From assembly GCA_025462645.1 (NCBI GenBank), contig JAOAPB010000025.1:1-62581 (forward strand): 62,581 nt of DNA. The letters run 5' to 3'. Position numbers and translations under genes: made by a program. This DNA comes from Edaphobacter sp. (GTDB lineage Bacteria; Acidobacteriota; Terriglobia; Terriglobales; Acidobacteriaceae). Every line of letters begins with the position of its first letter. Position 1 is the first letter of the stretch. Under the pieces are notes generated by a model, which made no database searches, had not been told where the DNA came from, and saw only the letters and a program-made list of their open reading frames with translations. Of this stretch, positions 8,074-14,922 are shown piece by piece.

Positions 8074-9398
8074 GGACGCTGCCTCGCGGTCTCGCGCAAC
8101 AAGGCAGCATACCTCTGCGCCAGCGGCCTGCGATGATACGAGGCAATGCTCTCGAGATCTGGCTGGAATGCCTCTCCCAACCTCCCTTGCCGCTCCACCG
8201 CCTCAATCAAAACTCGCCGGATAGCTTCAACATCGTCTATGTCCGCCCACCACCCTGCACCGGTCTCCTCCAGCAGCCGTCGCACATCGCCATCGCGATG
8301 TACCGCCCCCAGAATCGGCTTACCTCCACCGAGATAGTCATATAACTTAGCCGCGACATTGATCCGATCATGCGTGATCAGCAGCAGGTAAGTCGTATCC
8401 TGAATAGCCCGCAGCGCCTCAGCCTGCGGAACGAAGCCCTTCAGCTCGATCGTGTCGCCAAGGCTCATCAGCGCAGCGCGATACGCTGGAGTTTCAATAT
8501 GCCCGATAAAGCGAATCCGTAGCCTCGAACGCACCTGCTCTGGCAGTCCCTGCACAGCCTGAATAAAGGTCCCCGGATCAGTCGACCCATAAACCGTGCC
8601 GATGTAAGTAAGAGTCGTCCTCTGCTCTGACGAACCAGGCGCGGCAGAGCCGGGATCTGCCGCAGCAGTCGGCACCGGCCCATCGTACCCATTGGGAATG
8701 CAGCGGAACTTCTCCGCAGGCACTCCCGGATACCGCCCCCGCAGCTCATTGCGAGCGGCCTCCGTCACAGCAACGACAGCCGTTGCATCACGTACCGCCT
8801 CAGCCTCAGCCTTGTGCGCCACCATGCGAGCACGGTCATTGTTATTGAAGCTCACCAGATCGATGGTCGTGGTCAGCCACTCGTCACGAAAGTCGACCAC
8901 GATAGGCAGCGAAGGAAAGACCTTCCGCAGCCTGGTCGCCAGCCGCACCGAGGAGAACGGAGGAACCGTAATCAGCACAATATCGATCTTCCGCTCTCGT
9001 ATGATCCGTCGCGCGGCCGGAAACGCAAACGGCAGCCAGCCCACCTGCGGATCGGGCAACAACAAATTCCCGATCAGCCGCTTCAGCGGACTGCCACCGT
9101 TCTTCTTCGCCGTGGCGCCCGCCGTCGACCCCGCCTTCGCCCCGCCGCCCGAGACGCCCTTCTTGACCGCCTTCCTCAGCCAGAACGGCAGATCGAGCGT
9201 CCACGAACGATGCACCGTTACACTCGCCGGAACCTGCTGTAACAGCGAAGCGTCCTTCCCCACGGCAGGAGCGTTGCGTGCCGTCAGCACATCCACGCGA
9301 ATATCATTCTCCGGAAGATACTTAGCCAGACTGAGCGCCCGCAGCACTCCAACGCCGCCCGCCGGTGGAAAAGAAAAGGTAATCAGAAGGACGTTCAA
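8070..9398 (-). CDS. Glycosyltransferase family 4-like protein
   Basis: A 442-residue GT-B protein, the middle gene of a three-gene minus-strand unit. The N-terminus MNVLLITFSFPPAGGVGVLRALSLAKYLPE is the family-4-like acceptor domain with its glycine-rich loop. A low-complexity Gly/Ala/Lys stretch follows at about 95-115. The C-terminal donor domain has TLTYIGTVYGSTDPGTFIQA and LYDYLGGGKPILGAVHRDGDV in place of a canonical EX7E. It lies one base from the upstream gene and overlaps the downstream one by four. A role in building the EPS repeat unit is inferred from context. Confidence 0.82.
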   Translation of the reverse strand: MNVLLITFSFPPAGGVGVLRALSLAKYLPENDIRVDVLTARNAPAVGKDASLLQQVPASVTVHRSWTLDLPFWLRKAVKKGVSGGGAKAGSTAGATAKKNGGSPLKRLIGNLLLPDPQVGWLPFAFPAARRIIRERKIDIVLITVPPFSSVRLATRLRKVFPSLPIVVDFRDEWLTTTIDLVSFNNNDRARMVAHKAEAEAVRDATAVVAVTEAARNELRGRYPGVPAEKFRCIPNGYDGPVPTAAADPGSAAPGSSEQRTTLTYIGTVYGSTDPGTFIQAVQGLPEQVRSRLRIRFIGHIETPAYRAALMSLGDTIELKGFVPQAEALRAIQDTTYLLLITHDRINVAAKLYDYLGGGKPILGAVHRDGDVRRLLEETGAGWWADIDDVEAIRRVLIEAVERQGRLGEAFQPDLESIASYHRRPLAQRYAALLRETARQRP

Positions 9399-9399
9399 C

Positions 9400-10488
9400 T
9401 CAGAGCACTCCCCTGCCCGACGCTATCGGCTCCGGAGAGGCTCCGGCCGTACGCGACCCATGTGTCAATGCCTCAACCGCGCGGAACATCTCGTACGCGC
9501 TGGCCCAGTGCAGCTCAATCTGTCGCTCTTCGGCGGCCTCATGCAACCACTGAAACATCTGCTTCAAGCCACTTGGCTTCGTCGCCGTGCCAAGCAGAGC
9601 ATCCGCATTGTCCTCGCGAGCTCCATGCGTGTAGAGCTTCAAAAATATCTCGCTCCCAATCCGCGGGGCCAGGTCGAGCCAGCGCTTCACCCGATACTCC
9701 GTAGGCAGATCGTTGGCAGCAATCTCGCCCATCTCCATCCGCGGAACCAGCCGTCCCGCGTAGCGCAGCCCAAGCGGACCGGTAATCATCAACAGATCGC
9801 CCTGCGTCCCGCCCCCCACCGTCGCCTCGATGCCCTGATCGAACCCCTTCGGACGATCTGACCTCCCCGTGCACCAGTACACCTGATTAACTACGCGTCC
9901 CTGTGTAGGCGATGGGATCGACGGCATGGTGAAATCCGCGTAGCAGCCAAGATCGCGCAGCAACCCAATCTCACCGGTGACGCCGCACCCTATACCAGCC
10001 GGGTGCGAGTTATCCAGCGCCCAGTTGCCATGGATAAAGCCGAAGACCAGCCGCCCATTATGATCGTGCAGCAGCCCATGATCCTCGCGCAGCGTCCGGC
10101 AGAAGGCTCTCATCTTCTCGACAAACCCCGCCGCCGTCTCCTTGTCGTGGTGGATATGCACCTCCACATCCCCGATGCCGTCTCGCGTCATCTCCGCCAG
10201 AGGAGCCAGCAGTTCAGCGCGATACTCCTCCTGCGGATAGAAGAAGCTGTAGCACGGTCGCTTACCGTCGGCGTCGCGTGGGGACGCATCCGCAATCCGA
10301 GGCCACGCCTCCTGCCAGCGGCTCACCCGTTGCCGGGCCGTCTCATTCGAGACCTTACCCCCCAGCGGCTCGTAGTGGTCCGTGATGGAGACCCAAAGAC
10401 GTCTCGGCCTGGTATGGCCAAGCAAGTGCCTCGCCCGGTCGCGCACATAGCCGGGCAGCCAGATCTCTGCATTGCGGGGTAGCTTCAC
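9400..10488 (-). CDS. Polysaccharide deacetylase-like protein
   Basis: A 362-residue protein without obvious signal peptide. It resembles NodB-fold carbohydrate esterases: RRLWVSITDHYEPLGG near the start carries an Asp-His pair, HIHHDKE sits mid-protein, and FGFIHGNWALDNSHP resembles the second metal/base region. These are family-like signatures and not a full catalytic match. It is the first gene of a unit with two glycosyltransferases, which suggests deacetylation or another change of the sugar chain during EPS assembly. If the fold assignment is wrong it is an unknown EPS-associated protein. Confidence 0.6.
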   Translation of the reverse strand: MKLPRNAEIWLPGYVRDRARHLLGHTRPRRLWVSITDHYEPLGGKVSNETARQRVSRWQEAWPRIADASPRDADGKRPCYSFFYPQEEYRAELLAPLAEMTRDGIGDVEVHIHHDKETAAGFVEKMRAFCRTLREDHGLLHDHNGRLVFGFIHGNWALDNSHPAGIGCGVTGEIGLLRDLGCYADFTMPSIPSPTQGRVVNQVYWCTGRSDRPKGFDQGIEATVGGGTQGDLLMITGPLGLRYAGRLVPRMEMGEIAANDLPTEYRVKRWLDLAPRIGSEIFLKLYTHGAREDNADALLGTATKPSGLKQMFQWLHEAAEERQIELHWASAYEMFRAVEALTHGSRTAGASPEPIASGRGVL

Positions 10489-10627
10489 GATGAACTCTTC
10501 ACCCCAAGGCCATAGGTGTGCTGGCCACCGCTCACACGTCCAGAAGGCACAAAGTCATCAACCTCATAGGCAGGGGCATTCTGTAAACGCATGGCTGGCA
10601 GGGCTTACTCCCAATTGCTGTGATTGC

Positions 10628-10648
10628 AGATGCAATACTATTGCATCT
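10628..10648. promoter_or_regulatory. Perfect palindrome in a divergent promoter region
   Basis: AGATGCAATA at 10628-10637, a central C, and TATTGCATCT at 10639-10648 form a perfect 10+10 dyad. It lies 20 bases before the ATG of the O-antigen-ligase-like gene and 140 bases before the deacetylase-like gene on the other strand. A second small palindrome, ACAATATTGT, follows. A binding site for a dimeric regulator is the simplest reading. The regulator is unknown. Confidence 0.5.
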
Positions 10649-10668
10649 ACGGCACCTGACAATATTGT

Positions 10669-12141
10669 ATGGGACTTTTTCTCACATTACTTTACATACT
10701 CACTGCGTATCTTGGCCCTCAAACCATCTTCGGGCCGATCGCCGAGTACCACATCGAGATCATCATCGCCCTCCTGGCTATGATCGCGTCGCTTCCGTCC
10801 CTGCAGGAGTCTGGCGTATTTAGCCTGCCCCAGGCCTATGCCTTGATTGGCATGTGCGTCGCCGTCTTCATCTCATTCGTTCTTAACGGGCTGACTGGCC
10901 TTGCCCCAAATGCCCTGCTCGACTTCCTGCCAAACTCCTTCACCTTCTTTTTCATCGTGCTCAACTGCAAAAAGAAGCGCCACCTGCAAATGGTCATCCT
11001 CGTCCTTCTATTCGCCTCCCTCTTCACCATCTACAGGGGATATTCCGCATTACAGTCGGGCAACTACCTCAGCCCATACCTCGTCGGGCAAGGCAATGAT
11101 GAAGGGAGCGCGATCTATAGACTGCGCGGCCTCTCCTTTATCAGCGACCCAAATGATTTTTCGCAGCTCATCGTCAGCCTCATCCCCTGTCTCTTCTTCT
11201 TCTGGCGGCCTAAAAGCCTTCCTCGAAACATTATTCTGGTCCTCGTGCCCACGGGCCTGCTCTTGTTTGGCATGTACCTGACCCACTCCCGCGGGGCAAT
11301 CGTGGCGTTTCTCGCCGTTGTAATCCTCGCTGCTCGCCGCAAGGTCGGAACCGTACCGTCGATCATCATCGCCGGTGTCCTGTTTGCCATCACCACAGCA
11401 GTCGGGTGGTCCGGCGGCCGCGAGATCTCGGTCGAGGCAGGAGCCGGTCGCATGGAGGCCTGGGCCGTCGGGCTCGATCTCATCAAAGCTCATCCCCTCT
11501 TCGGAGTCGGCTTTCAACGATTCGGAGAGTACTTCTTCATCACCGCGCACAACTCGATTGTGGTCTGCGCTGCCGAACTGGGAATGTTTGGCCTCTTCTT
11601 CTGGGTCATGTTCGTCATCCCAACGATCCGCGATGCCGTAACTGCCAGTAAACCCGTCAAAAGCAAGGAACAAGAGGTGAAGGAAGAAGAAGAGAAGACC
11701 CCGTTTGAGCGTGCCCTTGCAGCCCGCGCTGCTGCAGAGCCTGGCATGTTGCACCTGAAATCCACAGTCGCTGTCGCAGAACCCGCAGCCGGCAGCCTCA
11801 CGGACCTCTCTAAAGCCAAGACCGCGGCAAACCCATACTTCATGGATATGGAAGAGGATACCCCCCTCCCAGAGGAGGAGATTCGCCGCATTACCCGGCT
11901 CCAGACGATCTCTCTCGCCGGTTATCTGGTGGCGGGCTGGTTCCTATCCAGAGCCTACGTCATGACCCTCTTTATCTACGGCGGCATGGTACAGGTGATG
12001 TATCAGATGGCGCTGAACCAGGGATATGCTCCGCCACGCATAACCATCCCGCGAATCATGCGGCTCTCTGCCATGGCAGCCGTCGGCCTGATTATCGTGG
12101 TCTACATCATGCTTCGCCTGCAACACCTCATGCCTGGTTAG
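10669..12141 (+). CDS. O-antigen ligase/polymerase (Wzy_C) family membrane protein
   Basis: Candidate EPS polymerase that joins lipid-linked repeat units at the periplasmic face. The 490 residues hold about ten membrane segments. The diagnostic Wzy_C/WaaL region is MYLTHSRGAIVAFLAVVILAARR, followed by the periplasmic loop GVGFQRFGEYFFITAHNS with the conserved histidine. A soluble, highly charged loop of about 100 residues (roughly 325-420) splits the last membrane segments and is unusual for the family. No Shine-Dalgarno is visible before the ATG at 10669. The gene is divergent from the glycosyltransferase unit. No other polymerase candidate exists in the window, which supports the role. Confidence 0.8.
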   Translation: MGLFLTLLYILTAYLGPQTIFGPIAEYHIEIIIALLAMIASLPSLQESGVFSLPQAYALIGMCVAVFISFVLNGLTGLAPNALLDFLPNSFTFFFIVLNCKKKRHLQMVILVLLFASLFTIYRGYSALQSGNYLSPYLVGQGNDEGSAIYRLRGLSFISDPNDFSQLIVSLIPCLFFFWRPKSLPRNIILVLVPTGLLLFGMYLTHSRGAIVAFLAVVILAARRKVGTVPSIIIAGVLFAITTAVGWSGGREISVEAGAGRMEAWAVGLDLIKAHPLFGVGFQRFGEYFFITAHNSIVVCAAELGMFGLFFWVMFVIPTIRDAVTASKPVKSKEQEVKEEEEKTPFERALAARAAAEPGMLHLKSTVAVAEPAAGSLTDLSKAKTAANPYFMDMEEDTPLPEEEIRRITRLQTISLAGYLVAGWFLSRAYVMTLFIYGGMVQVMYQMALNQGYAPPRITIPRIMRLSAMAAVGLIIVVYIMLRLQHLMPG

Positions 12142-12191
12142 ACCGGGATATGCTGATTCCAGCCGCGATGTGGGACAGGTTCAAGCCCACC

Positions 12192-13475
12192 TCACATCGG
12201 ACGGAAGGAGCGAAATATCATTCCCATCCCGCGCATGGAGTTCGACACCAGCATCAACCCGGTAGCGAAATAGACCAGAGTCACGGCATTCGCGATGTGG
12301 TAGATAACACGATTCTCGCGATACTTCGCATAGCCCACCTTACCCAGCCGCTTCTTGAGCATCAGGGTGTAGTAGTGCACCGTCACAACGCCAACCGAGT
12401 GCCATAGCCCGAACAGAACGAAGTTCCAGCCCGCCCCATGCCATATCCCCATCAGCAGAAACACAATCGCGATACACGCGGCGATACAGTGCGGAGCCGA
12501 CTTCGGGCCGAAGTGTCGAATCATCACCTTCGACAACGGCACGAAGACCATATCGCGCATGTAGGTCGTCAGCGTCATGTGCCAGTGCGCCCAGAACTCC
12601 TGCAGATTCCTGCGGCGGAACGGTCGATCGAAGTTCTCGTGAACGTGGATCCCCAACAGCCCCGAAACGCCAATCGCGATATCGCAGAACCCTGAGAAGT
12701 TGCAGTACAGATACGCGCAGAACCCAGCCACCGCTATTGGAAAATCAATCCACGGATGCGGCCATCCATCGGCAAGCAAGCCGTCGTAGGACAACTGATT
12801 CGCCAGGTTCCCAAAAAACAGATACTTCGTCAGCCCCACCAGAATTCGCGCCCAGCACCTTCCCACAGGTGTCACAGATCGATCCGGCTTCTCAAACGAT
12901 CTGTGAAATGCGCTATACGGATTGATCGGCCCAATCGAAAGCGTAGGCACAAAGAAGGCAAACGCCAGATACTCCGAAAAGCTCGGCAGCGGCACATCCC
13001 CGTTGCGGATCTCATGCACCATGTAGGTAAGCCGGAAGGCCATGTACGACAGCCCCAGGAAGAAATCCCCCAGCGCCTTACTCGAAAACGGTCCAGGCAC
13101 AATCCCCTGGTTCCACGATCCCGGAACATACTTCACATACAACAGCACCACCAGCAGGAACATCAGCGGAAGCCACGTTCCCAGCCGCTTCTTCAGCAGC
13201 AGATACTGCGCCGACACAACCAGCACATAAACAAGGAACATCACCGAGGAGAAGATCACATACTGCTTCACGTAATGGAGCCGTACCCCGTACGCTCCAC
13301 GAGAGAGGCAGACTCCCAGGGCAAACACCAGGTTGACGGCAGCGAATGCGCCCGTACGAAAGCGCCGGGGAGCCCACTCCAGGGCCGCATAAGCGGCTAA
13401 AGGAAAAAAGAGAAATGGAATCGCCAGCGTAAGCAGCATGAGCGGATTCCAGTGATTCAAGCCAAACGGCAGCAT
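12192..13475 (-). CDS. MBOAT O-acyltransferase, first cassette (DltB-like)
   Basis: Polytopic acyltransferase of the AlgI/DltB class that moves an acyl group from a cytoplasmic ACP thioester across the membrane. At 427 residues, the catalytic histidine region is GIWHGAGWNFVLFGLWHS, preceded by FWAHWHMTLTTYMRDMVFVPL, both hallmarks of the family. Its C-terminus (IFRSFRPM) has no tyrosine shuttle motif. That motif is instead found at the end of the 44-residue protein encoded 19 bases upstream. It is the last gene of the FkbH-ACP-SGNH-microprotein-MBOAT unit, so its predicted donor is the FkbH-charged ACP and its final target the EPS. Confidence 0.88.
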   Translation of the reverse strand: MLPFGLNHWNPLMLLTLAIPFLFFPLAAYAALEWAPRRFRTGAFAAVNLVFALGVCLSRGAYGVRLHYVKQYVIFSSVMFLVYVLVVSAQYLLLKKRLGTWLPLMFLLVVLLYVKYVPGSWNQGIVPGPFSSKALGDFFLGLSYMAFRLTYMVHEIRNGDVPLPSFSEYLAFAFFVPTLSIGPINPYSAFHRSFEKPDRSVTPVGRCWARILVGLTKYLFFGNLANQLSYDGLLADGWPHPWIDFPIAVAGFCAYLYCNFSGFCDIAIGVSGLLGIHVHENFDRPFRRRNLQEFWAHWHMTLTTYMRDMVFVPLSKVMIRHFGPKSAPHCIAACIAIVFLLMGIWHGAGWNFVLFGLWHSVGVVTVHYYTLMLKKRLGKVGYAKYRENRVIYHIANAVTLVYFATGLMLVSNSMRGMGMIFRSFRPM

Positions 13476-13494
13476 CCTGAGGGTGTTCCTCCAA

Positions 13495-13629
13495 CTAAAA
13501 GGCTTGGTAAACCAGATTGACCGAAAGAGAGTCGGGGGTAATAAAGAGGGTCAGCGCGATCGCCGCAAGACACAGGACGAAGAGCACGCCGAGCAACGCA
13601 GGATGAACCTTACCGGACGTGCTTGTCAT
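13495..13629 (-). CDS. 44-residue membrane microprotein with C-terminal acyl-shuttle motif (DltX-like)
   Basis: A short gene. The ATG at 13629 is preceded by GGAGGT and overlaps the end of the SGNH gene by 20 bases. The product has a short hydrophilic N-terminus, one membrane helix at about residues 11-30 and a short tail ending in LVYQAF (39-44). In Dlt-type systems the microprotein DltX ends in a hexapeptide of the type F-[IV]-Y-x-x-F, whose tyrosine carries the acyl group from the MBOAT to the SGNH transferase outside the membrane. This gene lies between exactly those two partners, and the neighbouring MBOAT lacks such a tail. The motif match is seen and the shuttle role is inferred. A longer in-frame upstream ATG exists at 13761 but would lie wholly inside the SGNH gene. 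Confidence 0.72.
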   Translation of the reverse strand: MTSTSGKVHPALLGVLFVLCLAAIALTLFITPDSLSVNLVYQAF

Positions 13630-14671
13630 AGACCTCCAGAATCGCCGGCGTAACCGCACGGGTAAACATCTCCTTGCCGTTGTCGTTGAAGTGCTGATCG
13701 TAAAAATAGTTATCAATCTCCTGGGGAGGCACATGAGAGAACAGCGTCGCCGCCGGCACACCCACCATCGGAGCCTGCACTCCCATCACCTCCGGCCAGT
13801 ACATCCGCTCCGGGACGGTAGTCCTGCCCTGCTCCGTATCCTCAGGAATATGCAGCATCGCAAACGGAACCCCATACTGCTTCGTCAGGTTCCCGATCTC
13901 CTTCGCCCAATGCAGGTGATACGGCCCCAACGCAGGCCCGTCGTAGACGAACGCCGGGTTGCTCTTACTCTGATCGATCATGTTCTCGACCGGAATCGCT
14001 GGAGGAGTCCGCGGCTCCGGCACAAACTGGCTGCCGAAGTACCCCACTGCCCCATACTCATGCTGTGTCCCAAGCTCCTCCACCACCTCCGGATCATGAA
14101 TATGCCGATTAGAACGAAGGTAGTTAAGCACCACTCTCGGCGCGCCCAGCACCTCTGCGCCATAGATCGACACCCGGCTGCTGAAGGGTAGCCCCGCCGT
14201 CGAACGCGGAAAGTCGCCCCACCGCATCCAGCGGTAAGCCTGAATATGAGGGCTATCTCCCACCAGCGCCAGGCTCGGCATCACCATCACGACGAGACTC
14301 GCCTTCCTGTGCTCCAGGAAGTCCCGCATCAGCATGTACTGCATGTCCAGCCCTTGCCACTTCAGAGCCACAAAACGAACCCTCGCAGGCCGCCCCAGCT
14401 TCTTGCTCAGCTCAGACTGCACATAGTCCATGTCTACGCCGCGAACCATCAGCGAGCTGCCGACGAACAGAATATCCACCGGCTCTTTGTCCACGAAGAT
14501 ATCCCGCTCATCGTGGGGCCCCGGGCCAGTCTCAATGCGGATGCCGCTATAGACCATCTCTCGCGGAGGCAGTCCGATGAGTGACAGCAGAACCGGCAGC
14601 GACAACAGGATGCCGAGCACTGAGATCAACCCGACGGCATGGCGATTCGACCAGACCGCGGGAAACATCAT
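13610..14671 (-). CDS. SGNH-fold acyltransferase partner, first cassette (DltD/AlgJ-like)
   Basis: A 353-residue membrane-anchored periplasmic protein. One N-terminal membrane helix lies at about 11-34. Block I is ILFVGSSLMVRG with the candidate nucleophile serine at 72 or 73, and the C-terminal D325-Q-H327 in YFYDQHFNDNG matches the catalytic Asp-x-His of SGNH enzymes. In DltD-type systems this protein receives the acyl group outside the membrane and passes it to the polymer. It overlaps the ACP gene upstream by four bases and the microprotein gene downstream by 20, so translation is tightly coupled. A reverse (esterase) activity cannot be ruled out from sequence. Confidence 0.72.
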   Translation of the reverse strand: MMFPAVWSNRHAVGLISVLGILLSLPVLLSLIGLPPREMVYSGIRIETGPGPHDERDIFVDKEPVDILFVGSSLMVRGVDMDYVQSELSKKLGRPARVRFVALKWQGLDMQYMLMRDFLEHRKASLVVMVMPSLALVGDSPHIQAYRWMRWGDFPRSTAGLPFSSRVSIYGAEVLGAPRVVLNYLRSNRHIHDPEVVEELGTQHEYGAVGYFGSQFVPEPRTPPAIPVENMIDQSKSNPAFVYDGPALGPYHLHWAKEIGNLTKQYGVPFAMLHIPEDTEQGRTTVPERMYWPEVMGVQAPMVGVPAATLFSHVPPQEIDNYFYDQHFNDNGKEMFTRAVTPAILEVYDKHVR

Positions 14672-14922
14672 GCCGAAGCGCCCTGATTCATGCGCCGCTG
14701 GATAAGGTCCGCAAACTCGCCCAGGTTCTTCGTCCCCTCAACCTCACCCACGCGAAAGCGCACGTTGAACGCCTTCTCCACGCCAAGCACCAGCGAGATC
14801 TGCAGCAGCGAGTCCCACTCCTCCACGTCATTCGCACTCAACTCGGGAGTGACCTTCACGTCGTCGAGAAACACGTCGTCGAAGACAGTCTGCATCTTTG
14901 CAAGAATTTCAATTTGAGTCAT
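14668..14922 (-). CDS. Acyl carrier protein, first cassette
   Basis: An 84-residue carrier protein with the phosphopantetheine serine in VEEWDSLLQ (Ser38 from the start used here). The start is ATG 14922, preceded by GGAGAG and overlapping the FkbH gene by 14 bases. A longer frame from 14979 adds 19 basic residues inside the FkbH gene and is unlikely. The gene follows that for the FkbH-type loading enzyme and precedes that for the SGNH protein, so it should carry the FkbH-derived acyl group to the MBOAT, as DltC does in the Dlt system. Confidence 0.88.
   Translation of the reverse strand: MTQIEILAKMQTVFDDVFLDDVKVTPELSANDVEEWDSLLQISLVLGVEKAFNVRFRVGEVEGTKNLGEFADLIQRRMNQGASA

Noticed and set aside
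13630..13761. N-terminal extension of the microprotein frame to the ATG at 13761
   Set aside because: It lies wholly inside the SGNH gene, encodes an implausible Arg/Thr-rich stretch, and the ATG at 13629 has its own Shine-Dalgarno.
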